Origin: JBKCUI01 sp052161605
GTDB lineage: Bacteria > Planctomycetota > Planctomycetia > Pirellulales > Pirellulaceae
Assembly: GCA_052161605.1 (NCBI GenBank)
Contig: CP197409.1
Strand: one strand, 5' to 3'
DNA length: 64,000 nt
Both the position numbers and the translations under genes were made by a program. The notes under the pieces were generated by a model. That model saw only the letters and a program-made list of their open reading frames with translations. It searched no databases and was not told where the DNA came from. This document shows, piece by piece, positions 44,301-53,014 of this stretch; the first letter of the stretch is position 1, and each line of letters begins with the position of its first letter.

Positions 44301-44707
44301 TGTGAGTTGTTCTCTCCCGAGCCGACCCAGATCGTATGTCGGTTGCTCGGTGCGATGGCTAGACATCCGATGGAGTACGATCCGTATCCGTCGAAAACAG
44401 GACGAAAGGTTACTCCCGCATTTTCCGTTTTCCACACTCCACCCGATGCGGCAGCGACGTACCAAGTCGACGAGTCGGTCGGATCAACAACGAGGTCCGA
44501 GATTCTTCCCGACATGAAAGCGGGACCAATACCTCGGAATCGAAGTGGAGAGACTACCCCGGAATTGATGCCTGGCGTCTCGTCTTTAGGTTGGTCCGAA
44601 TCTTGAGCGATGGCCGAGGTGGAAAAATGACCTAACGGCAACAGTCCCTGGGTCGACGAAAAACAAAGTGCCGACAGGGCGAGGTACATCCAACGTTTAT
44701 TTCGCAT
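41396..44707 (-). CDS. Very large secreted BNR/VPS10-like beta-propeller protein
   Basis: The start is set at ATG 44707, giving a signal peptide (WMYLALSALCFSSTQGLLP); a longer frame to 44800 adds no features. The 1103-residue protein has many copies of the Asp-box (S/T-x-D-x-G-x-x-W), such as STDGGATWRKI, STNRGETWTRM and TEDGGETWRKI, spaced about 50-90 residues, forming one or two beta-propellers as in sortilin/VPS10 and BNR-repeat glycosidases. The last 250 residues (about 860-1100) are a separate alpha/beta plus helical domain. No sialidase Arg triad is obvious. Probably an envelope or extracellular binding protein. It is 3.3 kb and monocistronic. Confidence 0.82.
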   Translation of the reverse strand: MRNKRWMYLALSALCFSSTQGLLPLGHFSTSAIAQDSDQPKDETPGINSGVVSPLRFRGIGPAFMSGRISDLVVDPTDSSTWYVAAASGGVWKTENAGVTFRPVFDGYGSYSIGCLAIAPSNRHTIWVGSGENNSQRSVGYGDGVYKSTDGGQSFTNVGLENSEHIGKIIIHPSDEQTVFVAAQGPLWKDGGDRGLYKTTNGGKTWTKVLDISPMTGINEVHMDPTNPDILYASSYQRRRHQWVLIDGGPESTIYKSTDGGATWRKINRGLPGGDMGKIGMAISPVNPEVIYAVVEALGEGGGFYRSTNRGETWTRMSGYVSDSPQYYNEIVCCPHNVDRVYSLDTYMTVTEDGGRTFAPLGEADKHVDNHAMYIDPKDPKHLIIGCDGGLYETWDRGQTYDYKANLPLTQFYKIAVSDDKPFYFVYGGTQDNATQGGPSRTNNNHGIRNSDWFVTVFGDGFGPAIDPEDPDTIYSQWQYGGLVRFNRKTGEAVDIKPQESKEGPALRWNWDSPLLISPHNSKKIYYGSQILFQSDDRGDNWKPISGDLSRQIDRNQLKVMGKVWGVDTIAKNASTSLYGSIVAVDESPRVPGLIYAGTDDGLFQVTEDGGETWRKIDKFGSLDVPEFGYIADIEADLHDDNTVYVAVQNFKRGDFKPYLLKSTDRGQNWSLITSNLPQRGSVYCLKQDHVNPKLLFCGTEFGCFATVDGGEKWFALRSGLPTIAIRDMQIQRRENDLVLGSFGRGFFILDDYSPLRDLKPELLETNHVFPVKKGEMYQIVSEMGVSGKGFQGSNFYTAPNPDYGVTFTFHFKEELRSQKSQRERKDRELKTAGRDVPYPNWEALKAEDREEAPTRWLTIRDMDGNVVRKIPATTAKGMTRVNWDFRHAGSGGGGRRRGGGSAGPIAVPGKYTVEVSQMVEGVITEIVPKAEFEIEPITFGDTSEINRQAILDFAKQAYRLANAVNAANQLTSEASDRLAAMQALTATAAEVDPALWSEIRALQIRLLDIQEKFSGDPTRTRRNEDAMPGLQRRLSTAIMGAMGSTEGPTGTHRRQYEIASEEFEEVLVDLQKLLDEDMPAISKKFDELGAPWTPGRPIPAWK

Positions 44708-44992
44708 GCTTTGCACGTACTTGGAGATTAAAGGTGGGGGAAATGACGAGCGAGATTGCCAAACGAAGAGGCCCAGAAAACCTGGATTTGGCACATCCAA
44801 CGCAGCTTATACTCTAGTTCGATATCCAGTCCTTGGTAGGCAATAACCGAGGAAAACAGGAGGGCCCTCCCCTCGCTGCGCTCGACCCTCCACGCCCTTC
44901 GCTCCTCAGAGCGTGACACCCGGAACCGATGCCAACGAAATGAACACCCGTTTTGGCTGAAAAACTCCCCTGCCCACCTAAGCTTTCACCAA

Positions 44993-45925
44993 TCAGCTAC
45001 AGGATTCGAATAACTTGGTGCTAAAGTACCGCTCCGCTCGATCGCAAAGAATGGTCACCACATTAGCTTCCGGTGATAGACTGCATGCGACCTCTAATGC
45101 GGCGGTCACGTTGGCCCCGGACGATGTACCGACCAACAATCCGAACTCGCCGTTTAATCGCTTGGTCATTGCCATAGCCTTTTGACTGGCAACTTTAATC
45201 TTGCCATCCAGCTCTATACCCCGAATGAGGGGTGGTACGAAACCTCCCGCGATTCCTTCGATCCAGTGACAGCAGGCCTCTTCGCCCGACAGCATCGCTG
45301 CCTCGGCGGGTTCCATGGCGTAGATTTGGGTTTTTGCATTCGCCTTCTTGAGAGCGCGACTACATCCGGCTAATGTGCCTCCTGTCCCGTAGCCCGAGAC
45401 AAAGGCATCGACACCTTGGGGGCAATCTCGAAGAAACTCGATTCCAGTCTCGTGTTCGTGATCTAGGGCGTTGAGCGGGTTCTCGAATTGCCGGGGCAAA
45501 AAGTATCTCGGATCGGATGTCGCCATCTCGCGAGTTCGTTCGATCCCATGCTGATAGCCCGATTGGTCAAAGAGTATTAGCTCAGCACCGAACCCTTTGA
45601 TAATCATGCGGCGCTCTTGGCTTGCTCGCTCTGACATCACGATCGCGACTTTATAACCTCGAGCTGCACCGAGCATTGCAAACGAGATACCTGTGTTCCC
45701 GCTAGTGCACTCCAGAATGATGGAGTGCTCGTTCAATAGACCATTTCGTTCCGCGTCCAGGATGATGGTTCTGGCCAACCGATCCTTGATGCTGCCACTA
45801 GGGTTTAAAAACTCGCATTTGCACCAGATACGGCGATTGACTTCGGGGAAGTGCAAAGGGATGAGAGGCGTGTTGCCAATCAAACGAACGAGATGTTCTC
45901 CCCGAAGTGTAGTCGCTTGTTCCAT
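44993..45925 (-). CDS. PLP-dependent cysteine synthase-family enzyme
   Basis: ATG 45925 is preferred to the TTG at 45931. The 310-residue protein has the fold-type II signature: the PLP lysine in NPSGSIKDR, the phosphate-binding ECTSGNTGI and the later GTGGTLAGCSRAL, with a C-terminal GTSSGAN. Typical CysK has PTSGNTG; this one has CTSGNTG, and the length fits O-acetylserine sulfhydrylase or cystathionine beta-synthase without the C-terminal CBS part. It probably makes cysteine or a related thiol amino acid from sulfide made by the sulfite reductase. It is followed on the same strand by nothing within the window and preceded, 34 bases away, by ilvB. Confidence 0.88.
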   Translation of the reverse strand: MEQATTLRGEHLVRLIGNTPLIPLHFPEVNRRIWCKCEFLNPSGSIKDRLARTIILDAERNGLLNEHSIILECTSGNTGISFAMLGAARGYKVAIVMSERASQERRMIIKGFGAELILFDQSGYQHGIERTREMATSDPRYFLPRQFENPLNALDHEHETGIEFLRDCPQGVDAFVSGYGTGGTLAGCSRALKKANAKTQIYAMEPAEAAMLSGEEACCHWIEGIAGGFVPPLIRGIELDGKIKVASQKAMAMTKRLNGEFGLLVGTSSGANVTAALEVACSLSPEANVVTILCDRAERYFSTKLFESCS

Positions 45926-45958
45926 ATGCAATGCTTAAAGAAGACGATTCCCGACGAG

Positions 45959-47737
45959 TTAGCTTAGGATCATATCGTCTACGGTCTTGCCAGAAGGAAT
46001 CATCGGCAACACGTGCTCTTGGTAAGGAACCTCAACATCCAGAACGAAAGCACCTGGATACTCGATCATTTCCTTGAGGGCTGCTTCGAGATCAGATCTC
46101 TTCCGGACCGTCGCTGCTCCCAAGCCGTACCCTTTAGCAATTCTTACAAAGTCAGGGTAACGCTCTTGGGCGTAGGAGTGGCATACCGTCGATCCTGGTC
46201 CGCTAGCCTCCTCGTGATCGATCGGTCCCAAGTACGTGTGGGCTCGGTTCGAACCGTGGAAGCGATCCTCCCATTGCACCACCATACCGAGGTGTTGATT
46301 GTTCAACAGAAGCACTTTCACCGGCAATTTCTCGCAGTGCAGAGTCGCCAGCTCCTGGATATTCATCTGGAAGGAACCGTCTCCATCGATGTCAACGACC
46401 AATGCGTCTGGATGGGCCGCTTGAACTCCCATTGCACATGGCAATCCGAATCCCATCGTCCCCAGCCCACTGCTGCTCATCCAGGTACGTGGTTTACGGA
46501 ACTGAAAGAATTGAGCGGCCCACATTTGGTGTTGGCCAACCCCTACGGTAACGTAAGTCTCTCGATCCTTGGTCATGTTGGACAAGGTCCGAATCGCATG
46601 CTGCTGCACAATCCCATCGAATTGTGTATCGTAGGAAAACGGATGTTTGGCCTTGAGATCGGCACAATGCTTAAGCCATGCCGAAATGTCTTCTGGCGGC
46701 TCGACGACCTTGTTCAATTCGGCGATGACCTCTTTGATGTTTCCGCGAACAGAGATATGCGCCACTTTGTTCTTGTTGAGCTCGGACGGGTCGACATCCA
46801 CGTGAACGATTTTCGCATTTTTGGCAAAAGAGGCCAAATGCCCTGTAACTCGGTCGTCGAATCGAACCCCAAACGCCAGCAACAGATCGCAATCTTTAAC
46901 AGCGTAATTGGCATAAGCACTGCCGTGCATTCCCAGCATGTCCATCGACAATGGATCATCGTTTGGATAAACACCGAGGCCCATGACTGTCATGGTGATC
47001 GGCATGCCTGTCTTTTTGACGAGCTCACGCAATTCGTTAGAAGCTTCGCCAGTAACAATACCGCCACCGCAGTAAAGAATAGGTCGCTTGCTATGCTTGA
47101 TGGCAGCTGCGATCTGACGAATTTGTTCAGGAGCAGGGCTCGGAACGTTCTTAAGCTTGTAGCCAGGGAGATTCATTGGCACATCCCAGTCTACCTCGCA
47201 GCTTTGGAGTTGCACGTCTTTGGGGATGTCGATGAGAACAGGACCGGGGCGGCCTGTGGTCGCCACATGGAACGCTTCTTTCATGACCCTAGGCAAGTCC
47301 TCTGTCTTGGTAACCAAGTAATGATGCTTGGTGATCCCTCGGCAGATTTCGACCATCGGCGTCTCTTGGAACGCATCAGAACCGATCACCGCTGTTGGAA
47401 CTTGCCCTGTGATAGCCAACAAGGGGATGGAATCCATTTTGGCATCGGCTATGCTTGTTACTAAATTAGTTGCCCCGGGGCCGCTGGTCGCCATAGCGAC
47501 ACCTATCTTGCCAGTAGAGCGGGCATATCCTTGTGCCGCAAAAGCTCCCCCCTGCTCATGGCGTGGCAGGATGGTCCGAATTTTATCTTGGTACTTGGTC
47601 AGAGACTGGTGGAGCGGCATGCTGCAACCACCTGGATAAGCGAAGATGACTTCCACGCCGTGGTCCACCAAAGACTTGACCACGATATCCGATCCAGTCA
47701 TTACAGTGGTTTTTCGGCTTTCTGAAACAGAAGTCAT
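45959..47737 (-). CDS. ilvB: Acetolactate synthase, large (catalytic) subunit
   Basis: ATG 47737 is preferred: GAAGAGG ends six bases upstream. The 592-residue protein has the TPP enzyme layout: N-terminal VEVIFAYPGGCSMPLHQSL with the catalytic Glu in the QGGAFAAQGYAR block (about residues 50-66), a middle FAD-like domain, and the C-terminal TPP-binding GDGSFQMNIQELATL. It condenses two pyruvates, or pyruvate with 2-ketobutyrate, in valine/isoleucine synthesis. The regulatory small subunit IlvN is not adjacent. A hairpin in the leader and a region of 736 bases upstream may hold its control elements. Confidence 0.95.
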   Translation of the reverse strand: MTSVSESRKTTVMTGSDIVVKSLVDHGVEVIFAYPGGCSMPLHQSLTKYQDKIRTILPRHEQGGAFAAQGYARSTGKIGVAMATSGPGATNLVTSIADAKMDSIPLLAITGQVPTAVIGSDAFQETPMVEICRGITKHHYLVTKTEDLPRVMKEAFHVATTGRPGPVLIDIPKDVQLQSCEVDWDVPMNLPGYKLKNVPSPAPEQIRQIAAAIKHSKRPILYCGGGIVTGEASNELRELVKKTGMPITMTVMGLGVYPNDDPLSMDMLGMHGSAYANYAVKDCDLLLAFGVRFDDRVTGHLASFAKNAKIVHVDVDPSELNKNKVAHISVRGNIKEVIAELNKVVEPPEDISAWLKHCADLKAKHPFSYDTQFDGIVQQHAIRTLSNMTKDRETYVTVGVGQHQMWAAQFFQFRKPRTWMSSSGLGTMGFGLPCAMGVQAAHPDALVVDIDGDGSFQMNIQELATLHCEKLPVKVLLLNNQHLGMVVQWEDRFHGSNRAHTYLGPIDHEEASGPGSTVCHSYAQERYPDFVRIAKGYGLGAATVRKRSDLEAALKEMIEYPGAFVLDVEVPYQEHVLPMIPSGKTVDDMILS

Positions 47738-48473
47738 TGTCATCCTCTTCAAATTAAAACATGTGTGTGCTACGAACATTGAACCATAGCCGAAGAGCTA
47801 GGTTCGGGACAAATGAGATAAAACGGTCCGGACTAACAAATCTCTTCGACCATTCCTCCCAGGCCGCTATAAGTATAGCCGCCAGAATTATGTTCGTCGA
47901 ATCAGCAATCCTAATTCCTGGCCGCCATTGTTCCTAGTTAATGCCCTACGCTGAATTGTTCCCGGTTAAAACACGTTAGTCTCGTGACTGGTCGAAACGT
48001 AAAACTAAAAAAAGGAAAAATAATACAGGGGTTTTCCTTGCCCGTAGTGAGCCTCAGGGTTTTGATCTGCACCGCCAATTCTCGTCTCCCAGTTGCCAAA
48101 AAAGAAACGGGTCGTTTACGCTTCGCAACAATCCCGGTAAGAAGCCGCTAAGATTCGGTTAATGGTCATCTTGACGCCCTTGAGCGAGCTGTCAATCACT
48201 CACCTCAATCTGGACGTTAGCTCACCGACTAATGCGCCGGGTATCTGTCAATAGATTGACCAGCGAACCTTGGGTTAATAAACTTACGGGTACCGCGATT
48301 GTCCCACATAGCGCAGGATGTTAGTGCAAACTGTTCATGCGGATTTGCTTCTAACACCCGCCCTCCAGCAACGAATTCTCTCCCAATCCCTCGCTGGCGA
48401 AGTGCTTATTGTGGGGGCTAGACGTTATGATAGGCGGTTGTAGTTTTTTGCTTTATTTTTTGGAGAGTCTTGT
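47738..48473. other. Long intergenic region between ilvB and the DUF1559 gene
   Basis: No coding frame of substance is seen. On the ilvB side, GAACC..TAGC and GCTAGGTTC (47780-47805) form a nine-pair hairpin in its leader, GCTATAAGTATAGC (47866-47879) is a palindrome, and a near-repeat ATTGTTCCTAGTTAA / ATTGTTCCCGGTTAA lies at 47927-47970. On the plus side, TGGAGAG (48461-48467) is the ribosome-binding site of the DUF1559 gene. I cannot call a known riboswitch or a T-box. Confidence 0.4.
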
Positions 48474-49466
48474 ATGCAGGTTGTATTCAATCGCAAGAGG
48501 CGTGGTGCTTTCACGCTAGTTGAGCTGTTGGTGGTGATCGCCATTATCGGAATCCTGGTTGGCTTGCTGTTGCCGGCCGTTCAAGCGGCTCGTGAGGCAG
48601 CTCGCAGGATGAGTTGCTCGAACAATCTTAAGCAGCTCGGCTTGGCGATGCATAATTTCGAGAGTGCATTCAAAAAGTTGCCCCCGGGGTATTTGGGACC
48701 AACGCGGGCACTCCCGTTTGACGCCCCCGCCGGCAACCATCAGTATTATGGATTGCTGCCGTTCCTAATGCCCTTCATCGAAATGGACAATATCTATAGA
48801 CAGATGCCTGCACAGTTGATGAGGGTCGAGCGTCTAGCAGAATCGTACGAGGATATCCGCTGGTCAGCCACACTCACCCCTGAACTGCTGGCAGGTGCGA
48901 CACAACCATGGAACTTGTCGCAATTTCAAATTCCTGCCTTCATGTGTCCTTCAGACGCGAAGATGCCGACCGTTATGTGGACCAGAGCTCACACTCGCGG
49001 CAGTAGTTCGGGTGCGGGATCGTTGACGATGACTTTCTGGAGTGGAACTGGCTCGTTTTTGAATGTTGGTCGAACCAATTACGTTGGTGTACACGGACGT
49101 CCTGACTTGGACGGTGGATTGCGTCAAGGGATCTTCCGCAATCGCTCCACCACCAAGTTTTCAGGGGTTACGGATGGGTTAAGCAACACCCTCGCGTTGG
49201 GCGAAACGCATGGTGGTGTTCAAGCGTCATCGGGCAACGCTCCTGCCAGCTGGTTGTGGATGTCCGCTTCCACGATTCCATCCTCCACTTCTGCTACCTG
49301 GATGCCAGGCCAAAACAGCCGAACAGCTTTCAACAGCTTCCACACTGGTTTGGTGCAATTTACTCTTGCAGATGGTTCGGTTCGCCAAATTAGCAACAGC
49401 ATCGACGCTCCGACTTGGTTGACTATCAACGGAATGAATGATTCCGAGGTCGTTAGCGAGTACTAG
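48474..49466 (+). CDS. DUF1559 protein with type IV prepilin-like N-terminus
   Basis: ATG 48474 follows GGAGAG. The 330-residue protein opens with a prepilin leader and hydrophobic helix (RGAFTLVELLVVIAIIGI, with the Phe-Thr-x-x-Glu start of the mature pilin), then the planctomycete signature LLPAVQAAREAARRMSC and NNLKQLGLAMHNFE. The rest is a beta-rich DUF1559 (SBP_bac_10) domain ending with DGSVRQISNSID, a short motif typical of the family. These proteins are secreted, exist in dozens of paralogues per planctomycete genome and have unknown function. A small lipoprotein gene follows, as often seen. Confidence 0.95.
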   Translation: MQVVFNRKRRGAFTLVELLVVIAIIGILVGLLLPAVQAAREAARRMSCSNNLKQLGLAMHNFESAFKKLPPGYLGPTRALPFDAPAGNHQYYGLLPFLMPFIEMDNIYRQMPAQLMRVERLAESYEDIRWSATLTPELLAGATQPWNLSQFQIPAFMCPSDAKMPTVMWTRAHTRGSSSGAGSLTMTFWSGTGSFLNVGRTNYVGVHGRPDLDGGLRQGIFRNRSTTKFSGVTDGLSNTLALGETHGGVQASSGNAPASWLWMSASTIPSSTSATWMPGQNSRTAFNSFHTGLVQFTLADGSVRQISNSIDAPTWLTINGMNDSEVVSEY

Positions 49467-49531
49467 GCCGAGCCAATGGGGCTTTGCTCCACAAGGGGTT
49501 CCGCTTTTGATAACCCACGTCAACAATGTTT

Positions 49532-49568
49532 GGGAGCTGCACGAGATCGATTGTGGCTCCCTTTTTTT
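49532..49568 (+). terminator. Intrinsic terminator after the DUF1559 gene
   Basis: GGGAGC (49532-49537) pairs with GCTCCC (49556-49561), extended by CAC/GTG with a small bulge, and is followed by a run of seven T (49562-49568). It lies 66 bases after the stop codon. Confidence 0.8.
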
Positions 49569-49641
49569 CCATCTCTTCGCCGACTGGCCTTTGGGTTAAT
49601 CGGTGAGTTTTCTTTGTATTTTCCCTCGGAGTCTTAGTTTT

Positions 49642-49803
49642 ATGTTGAAAGCCAGTTTTTTCACTTCTGCGTTGTGGACATGTCTTTTGTGCAGCTTCCT
49701 CTTCACTGCTGGTTGTTCCAGTGATACCAGCCCCAAAGCACCGGCAGAGTTTGCTCCACCGCCAGGCCCAGAAGACGAAAAGGGTGACAACGAAAAAGGC
49801 TAG
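49642..49803 (+). CDS. Small lipoprotein following a DUF1559 gene
   Basis: ATG 49642 follows GGAG at 49628-49631 and gives a 53-residue lipoprotein: basic start MLKAS, hydrophobic core FTSALWTCLLCSFLF, lipobox TAGC, then a short Ser/Pro/Ala-rich and acidic tail (APPPGPEDEKGDNEKG). The mature peptide is about 27 residues. The longer frame starting at 49603 only adds a Ser/Phe-rich start. Tiny lipoproteins of this kind often follow DUF1559 genes in planctomycetes; the function is unknown. It ends ahead of a strong terminator. Confidence 0.7.
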   Translation: MLKASFFTSALWTCLLCSFLFTAGCSSDTSPKAPAEFAPPPGPEDEKGDNEKG

Positions 49804-49858
49804 GAGCTCATCGATCGTTAAACAAAACCTCGATCGATTTAAACGCTTTTTGCATCAG

Positions 49859-49894
49859 ATGGCCGCAGACAAATCCTGTGGCCATTTTCTTTTT
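49859..49894 (+). terminator. Intrinsic terminator after the small lipoprotein gene
   Basis: ATGGCCGCAG (49859-49868) pairs with CTGTGGCCAT (49876-49885) through ten positions with one G-U, followed by TTTTCTTTTT. This is a good intrinsic terminator. Confidence 0.8.
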
Positions 49895-50032
49895 AGTCAA
49901 TCGTAACGACTTCGTTTTACAGCGGTGTAGCTAGGGATACCAAATTCGCTTAATGAAGCTTTCCCAATCTATAAACGTAAAGTCTTTCGAGAGTCCGCGA
50001 CTCGCTTCCCGTGTCATTCCAAGGAGTTTTTC

Positions 50033-50995
50033 GTGAACAATCCTAAGCTCGATATAGTAAATTGTATTTTGGCAGTATGCTTTCTTTGCGGTTCGTGTCC
50101 CCTCACTTCGTTTTCACAGGAAAGAGACTCCGAAGACAAAGCGGACTTTGCTGAAGCCTTCTTGGAACGATTTGCTGGCAATCTCAGGTGTATCAACACA
50201 TACGCAGTTACCGTTAACTTTTCGTCACTTAAGTTGGAGAATAGTGAAGGGCCTGTCGTGTTGGATTCAGAAATCCTGATCTGCGTAGATGAACAGAATA
50301 AGTACCGACGAGTTACTTATCGATCGAACTCCATCAATTCGGAAACAGGAGATTTGAACCAGGCTGGTTGGCAAACTGAAATTTCTCGAAAGGGAAAGCC
50401 TTTTTTGATTGACGCAAATAAGGAAATTGAGGCGCAAAAATTCAGAAGTTTCTTTTCGCATATCGACCCATTTGAAACGGCGGCCTGCTCACATGATTTT
50501 TTGCGACAGCGAAACTGCGGAACAGGATTTCTTTTTAGCGTTATTGATACAACTGCCATTGAAAACGTATCGGACGATGGCAAGGGGATAGTGTGTTATA
50601 CGGTACGCTTGTCTCCCTCAATGATTCTTGATTTATCAACATCTGCGGCCTACGGTGGAATGCCAATACGGGCCGTCTACAAGATCGCATATAATGATAG
50701 GGGGACCCGAAACATGAACCCAAATTCGTTAAGCGACTTCAAGTTTGTTACTTGTAGTACTGACTGTAAATGGAAGAAATTCGGAGATGTTTGGTTCCCG
50801 ATTTGGACACAGATGGATAGGGTCTACGGCGAAGCGAGAAGCAATCCGAAAGAACGTTACAAGCTAACCTTTAACTGGCTAGTCGGAGAAGAATTAAGGA
50901 AAAATTGGGAATTACTTGAGTCCGTTGATCAGTCGGCGGAGGCAAATTTATTCTTCGACGTATGGGATCGGGCCGTTTTACGCTCTGACGAATAG
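50033..50995 (+). CDS. Secreted protein of unknown function
   Basis: GTG 50033 is supported by AAGGAG seven bases upstream. The 320-residue protein has a signal peptide (NCILAVCFLCGSCPLTSFSQ) and is otherwise beta-rich with no domain I recognise. Four or five Cys pairs (about residues 155-165, 190 and 245-250) may form disulphides. By eye the DNA is more AT-rich than its neighbours, and codons such as ATA, AAA and TTT are frequent. It is monocistronic. Lateral acquisition is possible but unproven. Confidence 0.72.
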   Translation: MNNPKLDIVNCILAVCFLCGSCPLTSFSQERDSEDKADFAEAFLERFAGNLRCINTYAVTVNFSSLKLENSEGPVVLDSEILICVDEQNKYRRVTYRSNSINSETGDLNQAGWQTEISRKGKPFLIDANKEIEAQKFRSFFSHIDPFETAACSHDFLRQRNCGTGFLFSVIDTTAIENVSDDGKGIVCYTVRLSPSMILDLSTSAAYGGMPIRAVYKIAYNDRGTRNMNPNSLSDFKFVTCSTDCKWKKFGDVWFPIWTQMDRVYGEARSNPKERYKLTFNWLVGEELRKNWELLESVDQSAEANLFFDVWDRAVLRSDE

Positions 50996-51072
50996 GTTTG
51001 TATGGGTATTTTGACCCCGCGTGGTTCGTGTAAAATTTACAGTGGTTTAGCAGTTGTTATTTGACGCACGTC

Positions 51073-52887
51073 TTAAAACGCTCCGGAGAAGCGGCCGCGG
51101 TCGCCGGCGGCTTCCTTGAGGCCGGTTGCGGGGTCAATCGTTAGGATGACGGCCGATGCGGCTGGACGCTTGAGCTCAAGCTTGTGCCCCATCGTCTTGA
51201 GTCGGTCTAGCTCGGGATTGAGGTTTTCGGGGGCTGTGAGACTGCCTAACTTGGCCGGCTCGTGGCCAAACCAATTGATGTGGTGGTCGGTCCCAAACCG
51301 GGGACTGCGAGCGGCTGCTAAAGGATCCATACCAAACACAATCCGATTCAAAAACACTTGAAGCGATGTTTGATCCTGCTGGTCCCCACCCGCCACACTT
51401 ATCGCCATCACAGGGCGATCCCCCTGCATCACCAACGTCGGAGTGAGGGTGATACGTGGACGCTTGCCTGGGGCCACAACGCTGGGGTGCCCAACCCATG
51501 CCGTTAATCCGATCATCCGACTCCCTAGCTCAATGCCCGTATCCCCTGCAATTACTCCCCCCCAACCACTCGGTGTCGCCGATACAACATTCCCCAGGGC
51601 ATCCGCAACTAAACAACTGGTCGTGTCACTACTGTAACCGCTGTAAGCCTTGTGATCCTGTGGAGGGATACCAAGTAAAGCCTTGCCATTCCAAGGATCT
51701 CCAGGGAGCTGCTCTTGGGAAGCCTTTTGCATATCCACCAAGCCTCGGCGCATGGCGATGTAATCATCAGAAAGCAGCGCTTGTATTGGAACCTCTTCAA
51801 AATGCGGATCGGCAAAGTACGCATCGCGGTCGGCTAACGCCAATTTCATGTGCTCCACAACCATGTGAACGTAATCCACGGAGTTGTGACCAAGCGTTTG
51901 CAGGTCGGTACCCTCGAGCATCCGCAATGTTTGAAGCATGTACGGGCCTTGGGTCCAGACCCCACACTTATAAACCGTGTATCCGTTCCAATTAATCGAA
52001 AGAGGCTCGTCAATCCGAGTCACATGCTGTGCGAAATCAACGTATCGCAGCAAACCACCGTTCTCCCGGGACCATTGATCTACCTCGCGTGCAATCGGTC
52101 CTCGATAGAAGTAATCTGCGACGCGACGCAACCCCTGCCGCCTGTCTTCGCTGCCTCGCTCGGCTTCCACCAATCGCTCAACCAGTCTGAGAAAGTTTTG
52201 GTGATGCTTTACAGTGGACTCTGCTTTTCGCAATGCAGCTTTCGCGTTATTGCGATTCTGTCGGTCTCTTTCAGCAAGCTTCGCGGGATCTTGATTGGCT
52301 CGCTCTTTCAGAATGGTAAGCATAGACTGTGCGCATTCCGTAAACGATCGGGAACCGTATCGATCGAGGGCTGTCAAGCAAGCGTCCAGAAAACCAGGCA
52401 CCACGGCGTTAGCGATATCACCTCGGCCTTGAATCAACCCCTTACGATTTTCATGGAACCACTCTGGGGTCGCAAGCCTGGGTGCTGCACCTTGCCCGAC
52501 GATGACCTCAACAACCTTGCGCTCGGCGTCGTAGACAATGATCGGAACCTCGCTACCAAAGCAGAACAATTGGTTCTCTACGACCGATTGAACGAGCAGA
52601 CTCGCGACTGCCGCATCGATGGCATTTCCACCTTGTTGCAGCATAGCTAATCCCGCATCGCGAGACTGCGTGCTGCCAGTGACGATCGCCCCTTGCTTGC
52701 CTTGTGCCAAGCCGTTACTTCGAACAACACCATCTGACGCAGGGCTAGCTGGTTCGTCTGCATCCTGGGAGTAAAGCGTGCCCGTTGCGATCGCTACAGA
52801 GAGCATCGAACTGAAAAGGATGCGTCTCGGGCGCAACAAGAAGTTCTTAGATCTGCGACCAAAAGAATGGGATAGATTCATTACCAT
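51073..52887 (-). CDS. Gamma-glutamyltransferase
   Basis: ATG 52887 is preferred, with AAGG about nine bases upstream. The 604-residue precursor has a signal peptide (RRILFSSMLSVAIATGTLYSQ), a large subunit region with GGNAIDAAVASLLVQSVVE, and the autocleavage site DTTSCLVADALGNVVSAT, whose Thr becomes the N-terminal nucleophile of the small subunit. GGWGGVI-like and GGDQQDQTSLQ motifs of the small subunit follow. The enzyme removes or transfers gamma-glutamyl groups from glutathione or similar compounds in the periplasm. It is divergent from the catabolic operon at 53499; a functional link is possible because both may handle acyl- or glutamyl-linked substrates, but nothing proves it. Confidence 0.92.
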   Translation of the reverse strand: MVMNLSHSFGRRSKNFLLRPRRILFSSMLSVAIATGTLYSQDADEPASPASDGVVRSNGLAQGKQGAIVTGSTQSRDAGLAMLQQGGNAIDAAVASLLVQSVVENQLFCFGSEVPIIVYDAERKVVEVIVGQGAAPRLATPEWFHENRKGLIQGRGDIANAVVPGFLDACLTALDRYGSRSFTECAQSMLTILKERANQDPAKLAERDRQNRNNAKAALRKAESTVKHHQNFLRLVERLVEAERGSEDRRQGLRRVADYFYRGPIAREVDQWSRENGGLLRYVDFAQHVTRIDEPLSINWNGYTVYKCGVWTQGPYMLQTLRMLEGTDLQTLGHNSVDYVHMVVEHMKLALADRDAYFADPHFEEVPIQALLSDDYIAMRRGLVDMQKASQEQLPGDPWNGKALLGIPPQDHKAYSGYSSDTTSCLVADALGNVVSATPSGWGGVIAGDTGIELGSRMIGLTAWVGHPSVVAPGKRPRITLTPTLVMQGDRPVMAISVAGGDQQDQTSLQVFLNRIVFGMDPLAAARSPRFGTDHHINWFGHEPAKLGSLTAPENLNPELDRLKTMGHKLELKRPAASAVILTIDPATGLKEAAGDRGRFSGAF

Positions 52888-53014
52888 TCGACACAACCTT
52901 CTTTCCGGAGCTGTTTTGCTTGACTCGACTATAGTCCTATTTCCCCTCAGAACCAGCGGGAGTGCTCTAGTCTAACATATCGACGGCCATGAACGGATAC
53001 TAAAAATTTACGGC

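Noticed and set aside
46013..47464. Long plus-strand frame of 483 codons over the acetolactate synthase gene
   Set aside because: It is antisense to ilvB, has no family signature and arises from the codon usage of the real gene.
47738..48473. Possible non-coding RNA or T-box in the ilvB leader
   Set aside because: A hairpin and a palindrome are seen but no conserved T-box or riboswitch core could be recognised.
51850..52650. Plus-strand frame of 266 codons
   Set aside because: It is antisense to gamma-glutamyltransferase and shows no domain or ribosome-binding site.
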